Translations under genes and position numbers: made by a program
Notes under the pieces: generated by a model
What the model was told of the DNA's origin: nothing
Database searches by the model: none
Seen by the model: only the letters and a program-made list of their open reading frames with translations
DNA from: Nitrosomonadales bacterium
GTDB lineage: Bacteria; Pseudomonadota; Gammaproteobacteria; Burkholderiales; Gallionellaceae
DNA: 50,030 bases
NCBI GenBank assembly: GCA_016234685.1
Contig: JACRAT010000020.1
Coordinates: 1-50,030 of the forward strand
Direction: 5' to 3'
Part shown: in pieces, positions 35,357-44,043 of the stretch
Position numbering within the stretch: the stretch's first letter is position 1
How the letters are laid out: every line of letters begins with the position of its first letter

Positions 35357-35689
35357 TCACGCCCCCGACTTGTTCACCGTGATCGCACTCAAAGGTACGA
35401 ACTTCACCTGCGGCTCGTGCATGTGGAATACCTTGAATACCTTCTCGGTCAGCGCGTCCGACTTCACAAAATCCTGATACGCCTGTTGCAACAGCGAGGC
35501 GTACACCGCGCGCCGCGCCGATTCCAGCTCGGGCATCACCGCTCGGTCGAGATAGTTGTGGTAACGCTGCAAGATATGCAGCCGGTTCACCTGTACCACA
35601 GAAGGCTCATATTCGATGCCGAAATATTCGAGGAAATCCTCGGCGGAGGACAATTCCTCCAGTGCTTCGTCCAATGTCAGTTCATCCAT
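35357..35689 (-). CDS. nifW: NifW, nitrogenase stabilising/protective protein
   Basis: NifW associates with the MoFe protein and helps it withstand oxygen or mature. The 110-residue acidic protein matches the family over its length: LEELSSAEDFLEYFGIEYEPSVVQVNRLHILQRYHNYL (noted by AEDFLEYFGI and VNRLHILQRY), then the helix YASLLQQAYQDFVKSDALTEKVFKVF. AGGAG lies 8 bp before the ATG. The start overlaps the end of the upstream TPR-like gene by 13 bp. Confidence 0.93.
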   Translation of the reverse strand: MDELTLDEALEELSSAEDFLEYFGIEYEPSVVQVNRLHILQRYHNYLDRAVMPELESARRAVYASLLQQAYQDFVKSDALTEKVFKVFHMHEPQVKFVPLSAITVNKSGA

Positions 35690-36216
35690 TTCGCGCTCCT
35701 TTCGGTATACCCATCATCATTCGCTGCATAGTTGCGCAGCACTTCCAGCAGAGCCTTGCCGCCGATGCGGTCGTGGCTATCCAGTTCGACCAGTTTTTCC
35801 AGCATCGCCTGCCCAGTTTCAAAGTTTCCCAAGCGCAGGTGCACATAGCCCGCCGCCTTAAGCACCATCAAATAGAAGCGCACCAGCCCCATTGAGCGCG
35901 ACACGCCAGCACCGACATTGGCTTCACACAAATAGAGCCAAGTATCAGGGAACTCCAACCTTCGCCCCACCACGGCCAGCGTGCTTTCTGCCACCAACAG
36001 CGCATCCTCCAGCCGATGCTGATAGAAGTAATAGCGATACAGGGCGACCAGCACCGTCAGATGTTGCGGTGCCAGAAAGCTGGCGCGCAGTAGCAAACCC
36101 TCGGCCTCATCCGTACCGTAGCGATCCGCCGCCGAAGCGATCAGCGCCACGATCTCCGCAGCCAGCGGCTCATCGAAGTACAACTCGGCTTGGTCGAAAT
36201 CCAGTAGATCCATCAT
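35677..36216 (-). CDS. TPR-like protein of the nif operon, function unknown
   Basis: A 179-residue soluble protein starting [24 protein letters not shown] precedes the double ATG (36216 or 36213). The sequence is almost wholly helical with tetratricopeptide-like pairs: [42 protein letters not shown] (about 38-80) and [32 protein letters not shown] (about 113-145). A middle segment ([30 protein letters not shown]) is conserved-looking. It overlaps cysE and nifW, so it is co-translated with them. I do not recognise a named family; a scaffold or chaperone role in nitrogenase maturation is only a guess from its neighbours. Confidence 0.8.
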   Translation of the reverse strand: MMDLLDFDQAELYFDEPLAAEIVALIASAADRYGTDEAEGLLLRASFLAPQHLTVLVALYRYYFYQHRLEDALLVAESTLAVVGRRLEFPDTWLYLCEANVGAGVSRSMGLVRFYLMVLKAAGYVHLRLGNFETGQAMLEKLVELDSHDRIGGKALLEVLRNYAANDDGYTERSAKWMN

Positions 36217-37043
36217 ATTTTCCTCAACGTGCGCGCCACTTCCGTACCGCACAGATCGTCCGCGTCGCAGGTGCGGCATTGCCCGTCCACCGCCGCACCG
36301 CGTTGCTGCAACTGCTTTTCCAGCACCTCGATGCGCTCCATCAAACAGGCGATGGCGCGACCGACCGGGTCGGGGATCAGGTGGTGGTCGAGGTTGATGC
36401 CGTAGATGTTGTCGGCGTCGGCCTCTTCGGTGCGCAGCACGATCTTGGCCGGGATGCCGACCACGGTGCGATGCGCAGGCACGTCCTTCACCACCACCGA
36501 GTTCGCGCCAACGCGCACGTTCTCGCCCAACGTGATCGCGCCCAGTATCTTCGCCCCCGCGCCCACCACCACGCCGTCGCCTAGGGTGGGATGGCGCTTG
36601 CCTTTGTTCCAGGTCGTGCCGCCCAAGGTCACCCCGTGATACAGCGTCACATCGTCGCCGATCTCGGCGGTCTCACCGATCACCACGCCTGCGCCGTGGT
36701 CGATGAAAAAGCGCCGCCCGATGGTCGCCCCCGGATGGATGTCGATGTTGGTGAGCAGCCGCGCGAACCACGCCAGCCAACGCGCCGGATAGCGCAACCC
36801 GACCTTCCACAGCCGATGCGCCAGACGTTGCAGCAGGATGGCATGCACGCCGGGATAGGTGGTCAGCACCTCGAAGCGCGAACGCGCGGCGGGGTCGCGT
36901 TGGAAAACGCAGGACACGTCTTCGCGCAGCAGGGTGAACAAGCCGATCCGTAGCCCTGATGAAGGCTGAAGGCCGGAATCCGGGAGGCTTCCCCGGATCT
37001 CTCTTTGCTCCATCCGGGCTACGAGGGGAATGCTCTTTTCCAT
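36213..37043 (-). CDS. cysE: CysE, serine O-acetyltransferase (nif-linked) with repeat-encoded N-terminus
   Basis: Makes O-acetylserine from serine and acetyl-CoA, supplying cysteine for Fe-S clusters. The enzyme core begins about residue 35 ([26 protein letters not shown]) and contains the left-handed beta-helix ([43 protein letters not shown], noted by [16 protein letters not shown] and YHGVTLGGT) with the catalytic His in DHG. The Cys-rich C-terminus ([11 protein letters not shown]) is seen in nif-linked forms. The first 34 residues are encoded by a palindromic repeat element (36949-37023) and do not belong to the family; AGGAG sits before the ATG at 37043, so they are probably translated. 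A TTG at 36941 would give the ancestral length. Confidence 0.9.
   Translation of the reverse strand: MEKSIPLVARMEQREIRGSLPDSGLQPSSGLRIGLFTLLREDVSCVFQRDPAARSRFEVLTTYPGVHAILLQRLAHRLWKVGLRYPARWLAWFARLLTNIDIHPGATIGRRFFIDHGAGVVIGETAEIGDDVTLYHGVTLGGTTWNKGKRHPTLGDGVVVGAGAKILGAITLGENVRVGANSVVVKDVPAHRTVVGIPAKIVLRTEEADADNIYGINLDHHLIPDPVGRAIACLMERIEVLEKQLQQRGAAVDGQCRTCDADDLCGTEVARTLRKI
36949..37023. repeat. 75-bp palindromic element inside the cysE reading frame
   Basis: Ends CGTAGCCCTGATG (36949-36961) and CATCCGGGCTACG (37011-37023) are inverted repeats with one mismatch; the centre carries a second dyad (GGAATCCGGG / CCCCGGAT). It is read in frame by cysE, giving the [21 protein letters not shown] peptide. 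Similar GTAGCCCGGATG...CATCCGGGCTAC elements and their translated peptides are known to me from other proteobacterial genomes; copy number here needs the whole genome. Confidence 0.8.
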
Positions 37044-37052
37044 GTCTCGCTC

Positions 37053-38195
37053 CTAATGTGCCGCACCCGGCATCCGCCCGATGTAGCGCTGATACATGAA
37101 CAGCAACTCCTGATCCGCCGGCGAGCGTTTGGCGCGTTCGGCGAAGCTGCGGATGTCGGGCAACAGCGCGCGCGCTTCGGCCTGACTCAGGTTCAGCCCC
37201 ATGGTAGCGTAGGCGGCGATGATGCCGTGCGTGCCAGAATGTTTGCCTACCACCAGCTTGCGGCTGCGCCCCACTTCGCGCGGGTCGAAGCCTTGGTAAG
37301 TATCCGGGTCTTTCAGCAGGCCATCGACGTGAATGCCCGCTTCGTGAGTGAACACGCCCTCTCCGACCAGACTCTTCTGCCAATGCACCGGGCGACCGGA
37401 GGCAGCGGCCACCGCCAGCGACAGCGCCGGGAAGTGTGTCAGGTCGATGCCGGTGTCCATGCTGTAGAGCTTCTTCAAGCCCAGCGCCACCTCTTCCAGC
37501 GGCGCATTGCCTGCACGCTCGCCCAGCCCGTTGACCGTGGTATTGATGTGCGTCGCACCCGCCAGTGCGGCGGCCAAGCTATTGGCGGTGGCCAGCCCCA
37601 GATCGTCGTGCGCGTGCATCTCGATCTCGATGTCCACCGCGCCGCGCAGCGATGAAATGAGCTTGTGCACGCCGAACGGCTCCATCACGCCCAAGGTATC
37701 CGCGATGCGGATGCGCTGCGCGCCTGCGGCCTGCGCCGCCTCAGCCACGCGCAGCAGAAATTCGGGATCGGCACGCGAAGCGTCCTCGCAGCCGACGATG
37801 ATGCCCATGCCCTGTTCGGTAGCAAACGGCACGATGTCAAACAGAGTCTCCAGCACCCAATCGCGGTCGCGCCCCAGCTTCTTTTGCAGATGGATGTCCG
37901 ACACCGGGATGGACAGATCGAGCAGATGCACGTCTACCAGCTCCGCCGCAAGGATGTCCGGCTTGCACATGCGACACCAGGCGACCAGCTTGGCATTCAG
38001 ATTGAGCGAGGCGACGGCGTTGATGCTGTCGCGCTCCGCCTCGCCCATCGCCGGGATGCCGACTTCCAGTTCCGGCACGCCGAGCGCATCGAGTTGGCGC
38101 GCGATGTCCAGCTTCTCTTCCAGCGTGAACGCCACCCCAGCGGTCTGTTCGCCGTCGCGCAGGGTAGTGTCGTCAATGATGATGGTGCGGGACAT
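37053..38195 (-). CDS. nifV: NifV, homocitrate synthase
   Basis: Condenses acetyl-CoA and 2-oxoglutarate to homocitrate, the organic ligand of FeMo-cofactor. The 380-residue TIM-barrel protein shows the DRE-TIM signature [14 protein letters not shown] (residues 9-22), the metal-binding HAHDDLG near 201-207, and [19 protein letters not shown]. The C-terminal region contains [26 protein letters not shown], where the lysine/His pattern separates it from isopropylmalate synthase by family comparison. It starts 9 bp after nifS and ends 9 bp before cysE. Confidence 0.95.
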   Translation of the reverse strand: MSRTIIIDDTTLRDGEQTAGVAFTLEEKLDIARQLDALGVPELEVGIPAMGEAERDSINAVASLNLNAKLVAWCRMCKPDILAAELVDVHLLDLSIPVSDIHLQKKLGRDRDWVLETLFDIVPFATEQGMGIIVGCEDASRADPEFLLRVAEAAQAAGAQRIRIADTLGVMEPFGVHKLISSLRGAVDIEIEMHAHDDLGLATANSLAAALAGATHINTTVNGLGERAGNAPLEEVALGLKKLYSMDTGIDLTHFPALSLAVAAASGRPVHWQKSLVGEGVFTHEAGIHVDGLLKDPDTYQGFDPREVGRSRKLVVGKHSGTHGIIAAYATMGLNLSQAEARALLPDIRSFAERAKRSPADQELLFMYQRYIGRMPGAAH

Positions 38196-38204
38196 GATAG
38201 CGAC

Positions 38205-39413
38205 CTAGGCGTAAGTCGGCGCGAACGCCTTGTCCGGCTCGGCCTTGGGCTTATCGCCATCCCAGTACGGCGACAGTTTGCGCAACTGGGCGATGATCTC
38301 CGGCACCACCGCGATGACGCGATCCACTTCGGCTTCAGTGCTGTAACGCGACAGCGAGAAACGCACCGTGCCGTGGGCGGCGGTGTAGGGAATGCCCATC
38401 GCGCGCATCACATGGCTGGGCTCCAGCGAGCCGGAAGTACAGGCCGAGCCGCTCGACGCGGCGATGCCGAACTTGTTGAGCAGCAGCAGAATGGCCTCGC
38501 CTTCGATGTATTCAAAGGCGATGTTGCTGGTGTTGGGCAGGCGATTGCTCGGGTCGCCGGTGACGAAAGAACTCGGCACTTTCGCCAAGATGCCCGCTTC
38601 CAGCTTGTCGCGCAGACGCGCCACTTCGGTGTTCTCGAAAGCCATCGCCTCCATCGCCATCTCGGCGGCACGGCCCAAGCCGACGATGGACGTGGTGTTC
38701 TCCGTACCGGCACGCCGACCGCGCTCTTGATGCCCGCCGCGCAACAGCGGACGGAAACGCGTGCCGCGTTTGAGGTACAGCACGCCTATGCCCTTGGGCG
38801 CATGGAGTTTGTGGCCGGACACGGAAAGCATGTCGATCTTGGTGTCCTTCAGGTTCAGCGGCACTTTGCCCACCGCTTGCACCGCGTCGGTATGGAACAT
38901 CGCGCCCGCTGCATTGGCCAGCTCGGCCATCTCCACCACCGGGAAGAACGTGCCAGTCTCGTTGTTCGCCCACATCACCGACACCACGGCGGTCTGGTCG
39001 GACAGCAGTTTTTTGTACTCGTCCAGGTCGAGCCGACCTTTGCCGTCCACCTTGAGGTAATGCACCTTGTAGCCTTCCTTCTCCAGATAAGCACACAGCG
39101 TGAGGATGGCCGGATGCTCGACGGTGGTGGTGATGATCTCCTTGCGTTCCGGCTGCGCCTTCAGCGCGGAAAGGAGCGCGGTGGAATCCGACTCGGTGCC
39201 GCAGGAAGTGAAGATGATCTCGGAGTCGTGTTCCGCGCCGAGCAGCTCCTGCACCTGCATGCGCGCCTTCTTGATGGCGAGGCCGACCTTGTTGCCGAAG
39301 CTGTGCATGGACGAAGGGTTGCCGAACTGCTCGGTGAAGTACGGCAGCATGGCTTCCACCACGACGGGGTCTACCCGTGTCGTCGCGTTGTTGTCGAAAT
39401 AGATGCCGGTCAT
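38205..39413 (-). CDS. nifS: NifS, cysteine desulfurase
   Basis: PLP enzyme that releases sulfur from cysteine for nitrogenase clusters. The 402-residue protein starts MTGIYFDNNATTRVDP, has H100 in TTTVEHPAI stacking on PLP, K202 in SVSGHKLHAPKG as the Schiff-base lysine, and the persulfide cysteine C325 in SSGSACTSGSLEPSHV. It resembles NifS more than IscS by context, standing between nifU and nifV. A 208-bp repeat-bearing gap separates it from nifU. Confidence 0.96.
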   Translation of the reverse strand: MTGIYFDNNATTRVDPVVVEAMLPYFTEQFGNPSSMHSFGNKVGLAIKKARMQVQELLGAEHDSEIIFTSCGTESDSTALLSALKAQPERKEIITTTVEHPAILTLCAYLEKEGYKVHYLKVDGKGRLDLDEYKKLLSDQTAVVSVMWANNETGTFFPVVEMAELANAAGAMFHTDAVQAVGKVPLNLKDTKIDMLSVSGHKLHAPKGIGVLYLKRGTRFRPLLRGGHQERGRRAGTENTTSIVGLGRAAEMAMEAMAFENTEVARLRDKLEAGILAKVPSSFVTGDPSNRLPNTSNIAFEYIEGEAILLLLNKFGIAASSGSACTSGSLEPSHVMRAMGIPYTAAHGTVRFSLSRYSTEAEVDRVIAVVPEIIAQLRKLSPYWDGDKPKAEPDKAFAPTYA

Positions 39414-39532
39414 TTGATGCTCCTTAGGTTTTCATCCCCTCGCCCGCAGGAGGGATAACCAGCGACTTGGCTGCGGTTTCTTGCAGCTTAGTCGAATGGC
39501 TAGTTGTTTCATCAGAGGGTTAGGGTGAGGGT

Positions 39533-39612
39533 GAGGGGCGGTGGATACAACCACTTTCGCTATTACTCGCCGCCCCTCATCCCCGGCCCTTCTCCCGCTT
39601 GCGGGAGAAGGG
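39533..39612. repeat. Double-hairpin repeat between nifU and nifS
   Basis: Two perfect inverted repeats: GAGGGGCGG (39533-39541) / CCGCCCCTC (39570-39578), and CCCTTCTCCCGC (39587-39598) / GCGGGAGAAGGG (39601-39612) with a 2-nt loop. The neighbouring GTTAGGGTGAGGGTGAGG motif belongs to the same widespread repeat type. The 12-bp hairpin would form in the nif transcript between nifU and nifS and could pause transcription or shield the nifU end from nucleases. No gene is visible in 39414-39621. Confidence 0.75.
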
Positions 39613-39621
39613 GGCAATTCA

Positions 39622-40512
39622 TTACGGGTGGCAACTCGCCCGAGTCAGCGCACCCGCCTTGGTCGGCACGATCTTGATGAACTCTTTCAACTCTTCCATC
39701 AGTTTCTGCTGGATGCCTTGCAAGGTCAGCGCTTCCATCTGGCAGCCTGCGCACGCGCCGGTCATGCTGACGTAGATGGTCTTGCCGTCCACATCCAGCA
39801 GCTCGATGTCACCACCGTCGCGCTTGAGTTGCGGGCGCACCGATTCCAGCACCGCTTCGATCTTCTTGATGCGTTGCAGGTTGGTCATGCCGGCAGGCTT
39901 GGCTTCTTCCTTGGGCTGCGCGCCCGGATTGAAGCTCTCGCCGCGTTCGGACAACACCTTGGCTAGGATCTCTTCGATGCCTTCGTGGCAAGACGAGCAG
40001 CCGCCGCCCGCCTTGGTGTAGTTGGTCACGTCCTGCACCGAACTCAGGTTATTGGCGCGGATGGTGTCTTCGATCATCACCGCATCCACCGCGAAGCATT
40101 TGCACACCAGCGCGCCTTCTTCGTGATCGTCGCTCCACACCTCGCCGCGATAGTTGGCCACGGCGGCTTGCAGCGCCTCGCGCCCCATCACCGAGCAGTG
40201 CATCTTTTCCGGCGGCAGGCCGTCGAGGTAATCGGCGATGTCCTGATTGCTGACCTTCAGCGCCTCATCCAGCGTCTTGCCCTTGATCATCTCGGTCAGC
40301 GCCGAGGAGGATGCGATGGCCGAGCCACAGCCGAAGGTCTGGAAATGCGCATCGAGAATGATGTCGGTCTCAGGCTCTACTTTGAGCATCAGGCGCAGCG
40401 CGTCGCCGCACGAGATCGAGCCGACATCGCCGATGCCGTTGGCATCTTCCAACGGGCCAGCGTTGCGAGGCTGAAAGAAGTGTTCTTTGACTTTGTCCGA
40501 GTAATCCCACAT
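39622..40512 (-). CDS. nifU: NifU, Fe-S cluster scaffold
   Basis: Scaffold that builds clusters for NifH and NifDK. The 296-residue protein has the three NifU modules: an IscU-like domain (1-125) with C35 (SISCGDAL), C62 (TFGCGSAI) and C106 (MHCSVMG); a permanent [2Fe-2S] ferredoxin-like centre (C137 and C139 in VCKCFAVD, C172 and C175 in GCSSCHEG); and a C-terminal Nfu domain with [11 protein letters not shown]. The tail [10 protein letters not shown] is an extension. It starts 15 bp after iscA. Confidence 0.96.
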   Translation of the reverse strand: MWDYSDKVKEHFFQPRNAGPLEDANGIGDVGSISCGDALRLMLKVEPETDIILDAHFQTFGCGSAIASSSALTEMIKGKTLDEALKVSNQDIADYLDGLPPEKMHCSVMGREALQAAVANYRGEVWSDDHEEGALVCKCFAVDAVMIEDTIRANNLSSVQDVTNYTKAGGGCSSCHEGIEEILAKVLSERGESFNPGAQPKEEAKPAGMTNLQRIKKIEAVLESVRPQLKRDGGDIELLDVDGKTIYVSMTGACAGCQMEALTLQGIQQKLMEELKEFIKIVPTKAGALTRASCHP

Positions 40513-40527
40513 GGTGTGTCTCCTAGG

Positions 40528-40851
40528 CTAGGCGTTGAAGGATGAGCCGCACGCACAGGTCGAGCTGGCGTTCGGGTTCTCGAATTTGAAGCCGCTGCCG
40601 TTGAGGTTGTCGACGAAATCCACCGTCACGCCGTCCAGCAAGGGCGCGGATAGCGGATCGACCAGCAGCGTCACCGCGCCACATTCGACCAGCAGATCGT
40701 CCTCGTTCTTGGCCTGCTCCAGACTCATGCCGTACTGAAAGCCGGAGCAGCCGCCGCCCGAGATGGCGATGCGCAAGCCAGCCACGGGAACGTCTGAACC
40801 TTTGATGAACTTCTCTACTGCGGAAAGGGCGGTGGGGGTGAGGGTAATCAT
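40528..40851 (-). CDS. iscA: IscA-type A-carrier protein of the nif operon
   Basis: A-type Fe-S carrier, often called nif-IscA. The 107-residue protein starts MITLTPTALSAVEKFIKGSD with AGGAG 9 bp upstream; frames reaching 40920 cross the sigma-54 promoter and are rejected. The three ligand cysteines are in GGGCSGFQYGM and the C-terminal STCACGSSF. First gene after the NifA-dependent promoter, so it probably opens the operon. Confidence 0.93.
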   Translation of the reverse strand: MITLTPTALSAVEKFIKGSDVPVAGLRIAISGGGCSGFQYGMSLEQAKNEDDLLVECGAVTLLVDPLSAPLLDGVTVDFVDNLNGSGFKFENPNASSTCACGSSFNA

Positions 40852-40887
40852 GCTGTTGCTCCTATCAGGGGTGTGTGCCTGATACTT

Positions 40888-40903
40888 TGCAAGCCGTGTG
40901 CCA
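40888..40903 (-). promoter_or_regulatory. Sigma-54 promoter of the nif operon
   Basis: On the minus strand the sequence is TGGCAC-ACGGC-TTGCA, an exact -24/-12 element (TGGCAC-N5-TTGCA). The -12 lies about 37 bp before the iscA ATG at 40851, leaving a leader of roughly 25 nt. Confidence 0.93.
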
Positions 40904-40997
40904 AACCAGAGCAACAGCACAGATGATTGATTAATTGAGGATGATTGTTTACAAGCCGCTCAACCCGCCCGTATGGAACTCGACGTGAGACAGCCTT

Positions 40998-41013
40998 TGT
41001 AGGATTTGCAACA
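40998..41013 (-). promoter_or_regulatory. NifA upstream activator site
   Basis: TGT-AGGATTTGCA-ACA on the plus strand (palindromic core, TGT-N10-ACA) matches the NifA site consensus exactly. Its centre is about 130 bp upstream of the predicted start, a usual UAS distance. The DNA between it and the promoter is AT-rich (40918-40960), with AATCAA-TCAT-CTG on the minus strand as a one-mismatch IHF-type site. Confidence 0.8.
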
Positions 41014-41020
41014 AGTCCGA

Positions 41021-42475
41021 CTAAATCGGCGTGTCACGCGCGCCGAATATCTCCAAGGTCTGTTGACGCGCCCGTGCATGATCGACGATGGGCGGCCAAT
41101 AGGTGCACAGATGCTGCATCGCGGTGGGCATCAGCCAAGGCGCATGTATCCAGAGCTCGGGGCAGGCTGCCAGTTCCGGCAGATAACGGCGGATGAACTT
41201 TCCCTGCGGATCGAAACGCTCGGACTGCGTGACCGGATTGAAGATGCGAAACCAAGGCTGCGCATCGCAGCCGGTCGAAGCGCACCATTGCCAGCCGCCG
41301 TTGTTAGCGGCGAAATCATAATCAAGCAGCCTCTCCGCGAAATAGCGCTCGCCCCAGCGCCAGTCGACATGCAGGTCTTTTACTAGGAACGAGGCACTCA
41401 CCATGCGCAAGCGGTTGTGCATGTAGCCGGTCTGATTCAGCTGGCGCATCGCCGCATCCACCAGCGGATAGCCGGTGCGGCCTGCGCACCACGCTTGAAA
41501 TTTGCCCATATCGTTGGGAAAAGTCAGCGCCTCGAACTGCGGCTTGAACGCCCGCCCCGCCGCCAGACGCGGGTGGTGCGCCAAGATCATCTGATAGAAA
41601 TCTCGCCAGATCAGCTCGGACAGATAGGTCTGCGCGCCATTGCCGCCGCGATAATAGGCCAGCGCCGCCAGCCGCCGGATGGAGAGCGTGCCAAAGCGCA
41701 GATGTGCGGCAAGATAAGACACGCCTTTGACGGCAGGGAAATCGCGGGTCTCGTGATAAGCGTCGATGCGCCCGATGAAATCTTGCAGCAAGCGCGCCGC
41801 ACCGGAGCTGCCGAGCGGCAGTTTCAAGCGTGTGAGATCACACGGCGCAAAGCCTATCTCGCGCAGAGACGGCAGCGCAGGCGCGACTTCCGGCGCAAGT
41901 GCCGCGAAGTGGCGCGCCGTATCGTAGGAGCGCAACTGAAAATCATCGACCCGCTTCAGCCAAGCGTTCTTGTATGGCGTGAAGACCGAATACGGCGTGC
42001 CTACTGCGGACAGGATCTCATCGTGCTCGAAGATCACCTGATCCTTGAAATCATGGAACTCGATGGAGGCTGCCTGTAACCGGGCCGCCACCGCCGCATC
42101 GCGCTGCTGCGCCGCCGGCTCGTAATCACGGTTGCACAGCACCGCCGCCACACCCAAGCGCTGCGCCAAAGCGGGGATCGACTCGACTGCGCGCCCATGC
42201 AACACGTGCAGCGCGCCGCCCGCCTGCTGCAACGCCGCCGCCAGCTCTTGCACGGCATACCAGATGAATTCGACGCGGCGGTCTTGCCGTTCGGGCAACG
42301 TATCCAATATCTCGGTATCGAAGACGAACACGCAATGCACCGCCCGACTGGATTTGAGCGCGTGATACAGCGCGGCATGGTCATCCAGCCGCAGATCCCG
42401 GCGAAACCAGCACAGCGTGGCGTGATAAGGGGGCGTCATAGCAGCGATGTCATCCAGAGGGGGAGGCTCAGACAT
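41021..42475 (-). CDS. phr: Deoxyribodipyrimidine photolyase
   Basis: Blue-light repair enzyme that splits cyclobutane pyrimidine dimers with FADH-. The protein has 484 residues from MSEPPPLDDIAAMTPPYHATLCWFRRDLRLDDHAALYHAL; the internal ATG at 42439 (MTPPYHAT) would give the more usual start. The N-terminal alpha/beta antenna domain (about 13-150) is followed by the FAD domain: LSELIWRDFYQMIL, RTGYPLVDAAMRQLNQTGYMHNRLRMVSASFLVKDLHVDWRWGERYF and DYDFAANNGGWQWCASTGCDAQPWFRIFNP (noted by WRDFY, MHNRLRM and NNGGWQW). Class I CPD photolyase fits best. It is co-directional with nif but upstream of the nif promoter, so independent. Confidence 0.95.
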   Translation of the reverse strand: MSEPPPLDDIAAMTPPYHATLCWFRRDLRLDDHAALYHALKSSRAVHCVFVFDTEILDTLPERQDRRVEFIWYAVQELAAALQQAGGALHVLHGRAVESIPALAQRLGVAAVLCNRDYEPAAQQRDAAVAARLQAASIEFHDFKDQVIFEHDEILSAVGTPYSVFTPYKNAWLKRVDDFQLRSYDTARHFAALAPEVAPALPSLREIGFAPCDLTRLKLPLGSSGAARLLQDFIGRIDAYHETRDFPAVKGVSYLAAHLRFGTLSIRRLAALAYYRGGNGAQTYLSELIWRDFYQMILAHHPRLAAGRAFKPQFEALTFPNDMGKFQAWCAGRTGYPLVDAAMRQLNQTGYMHNRLRMVSASFLVKDLHVDWRWGERYFAERLLDYDFAANNGGWQWCASTGCDAQPWFRIFNPVTQSERFDPQGKFIRRYLPELAACPELWIHAPWLMPTAMQHLCTYWPPIVDHARARQQTLEIFGARDTPI

Positions 42476-42585
42476 GATACCCGAGCAGCCCCATCAACAT
42501 TGCGCGCCGTTCGCTCAGTCATACACCGACCGCCTTGCCGCTGCCGCTTGCTACAATCCCGCCCCATCGAATCTGGATCTTGAGC

Positions 42586-43524
42586 ATGAAGCACGCGGCA
42601 TACACCAAGGCGCTGGACTGGCTGAAGACGAATCCTGCGCTGGATGAGTTATGCGCGCGCTACCCGGCAGAGTGGGAGGCAGTCCAGCGCGACATCGCCG
42701 GTATCGTCCAACATGGCGAGGCGCAAGCGTTGAAGACGTACCTAGAGGGACTAGCCAAACTGGAGCGCCCCGACGGGATGCGGCAGCGCAACCTTGAGGC
42801 CGAACTCGGCCAATACGTGCGCAGCCGCATGGCGCACGAGTCGGTGAAAAAGCTCTGCCTCTCCACGCTGGCCGCCGATAGCGGTGTCAAAAAAGGCCGC
42901 TTGCGCTTCAACCTGTTCAACGGCTTCATCGCCCAAAAGCTGTTGTTCGCACACGGGCTGGTACGCAAACCCGTCTCGCTGCGCTGGTTCCGCCTGCTCT
43001 GGCCGCTGGTCTGGCAAAAGAAACGGCTGATGCCGCTGGTGCAGCCGCGAGGCATCTACTGCTTCTACTCGCGCGAACTGATCGCCGCCTTGAGCCAACT
43101 GATCGCGGACCGCAACTGCTTGGAGATAGGCGCGGGCGACGGCACGCTGACGCGCTTCCTCAAAACCGCTGGCGTCGCCGTCACCGCGACCGATAACCAC
43201 GGCTGGAGTCAGTCGGTGCAATATCCAGCATGGGTCATCGAACTCGACGCGCGCGCAGCGCTGGCCGACTACGCCCCCGAAGTCGTCATCTGCTCATGGC
43301 CGCCCGCCCAGAACGACTTCGAGCGCGACGTGTTCGCCACGCCCAGCGTGCAGCTCTACATCGTCATCGGCAGCCGCCACCATTTCGCCTTCGGCAACTG
43401 GCCCGACTACCAACGGCAGAGCCACTTTGAGATGCGGGAAGATCACCGCCTAGCCGCCCTGCTCCTGCCGCCCGAGCTGGAGTCGGCGGTTTACCTGTTC
43501 CAGCGCAAGGCCGCCAGCACATGA
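42586..43524 (+). CDS. Class I SAM-dependent methyltransferase-like protein
   Basis: A 312-residue soluble protein starting MKHAAYTKALDWLKTNPAL. The SAM-binding motif I is LEIGAGDGTLTRFLKTAG (about 184-201), with motif II-like VTATDNHGWSQSV and an acidic loop ELDARAAL. A Lys/Arg/Trp-rich stretch (LRWFRLLWPLVWQKKRLMPLVQPRGIYCFYSREL) precedes it. The substrate is not identifiable. The gene overlaps hslR by ATGA, suggesting co-expression with an RNA-binding protein; an RNA target is possible but unsupported. It is divergent from phr. Confidence 0.75.
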   Translation: MKHAAYTKALDWLKTNPALDELCARYPAEWEAVQRDIAGIVQHGEAQALKTYLEGLAKLERPDGMRQRNLEAELGQYVRSRMAHESVKKLCLSTLAADSGVKKGRLRFNLFNGFIAQKLLFAHGLVRKPVSLRWFRLLWPLVWQKKRLMPLVQPRGIYCFYSRELIAALSQLIADRNCLEIGAGDGTLTRFLKTAGVAVTATDNHGWSQSVQYPAWVIELDARAALADYAPEVVICSWPPAQNDFERDVFATPSVQLYIVIGSRHHFAFGNWPDYQRQSHFEMREDHRLAALLLPPELESAVYLFQRKAAST

Positions 43525-43913
43525 ACGACAGCCAAGACAAACTCCGCCTCGACAAATGGCTCTGGGCCGCACGCTTCTTCAAGACCCGCAGCCTCGCCGC
43601 CGAAGCCATCGACAGCGGCAAAGTCACGCTCAACGCCAACCGCGTCAAACCCGCCAAATCCATCGCCGTCGGCGACTGGCTCGACATCCGCCTCGGGCAA
43701 TACCACTTCGAGATCCAAGTGCTGGCCCTCGCCAACAAACGCGGCCCAGCCCCGGAAGCGCAAAAGCTCTACCGCGAAAGCGAAGCCAGTCGCACCCAGC
43801 GCGCAGCCTTGGCCGCCCAACTAAAAGCCCTCCCCGCCCCCACCTTCAAAGGCCGCCCCACAAAACGCGACAGAAGAGAGATCGAGCGGTTCAAACAGGG
43901 GGAACAGGATTGA
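43521..43913 (+). CDS. hslR: Hsp15-like S4-domain RNA-binding protein
   Basis: Heat-shock protein 15 binds stalled 50S subunits carrying peptidyl-tRNA. The 130-residue basic protein has an S4 domain at about 8-70 (LRLDKWLWAARFFKTRSLAAEAIDSGKVTLNANRVKPAKSIAVGDWLDIRL, seen as LDKWLWAARFFKTR and GKVTLNANRVKP), then the typical Hsp15 tail with ANKRGPAPEAQKLYRE and a Lys/Arg-rich C-terminus (GRPTKRDRREIERFKQ). It overlaps the methyltransferase gene by 4 bp. Nothing supported follows until the CRISPR locus, about 420 bp on. Confidence 0.93.
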   Translation: MNDSQDKLRLDKWLWAARFFKTRSLAAEAIDSGKVTLNANRVKPAKSIAVGDWLDIRLGQYHFEIQVLALANKRGPAPEAQKLYRESEASRTQRAALAAQLKALPAPTFKGRPTKRDRREIERFKQGEQD

Positions 43914-43971
43914 TACGGCGCACGACCACGCACATTTGCGCAGGAAGCTCTGATTTAAGCCCCCGCTCCTA

Positions 43972-44005
43972 GTGAGCCCTTCGACTAGGCTCAGGGCAAA
44001 CGGAA
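43972..44005. repeat. REP-like fragment
   Basis: GTGAGCCCTTCGACTAGGCTCAGGGC followed by AAACGG resembles the CCCTTCGACAAGCTCAGGGC class of extragenic repeat, with the dyad GAGCCC...GGGCTC-like ends. It marks the start of the non-coding stretch before the CRISPR locus. Confidence 0.5.
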
Positions 44006-44043
44006 CTATTCAATGTCTCACTAGGTTCAAGTTGACTCTTTCC

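Noticed and set aside
42535..42557. TTGCCG ... TACAAT as promoter of the methyltransferase gene
   Set aside because: Spacer is only 11 bp and no other -35 is present.
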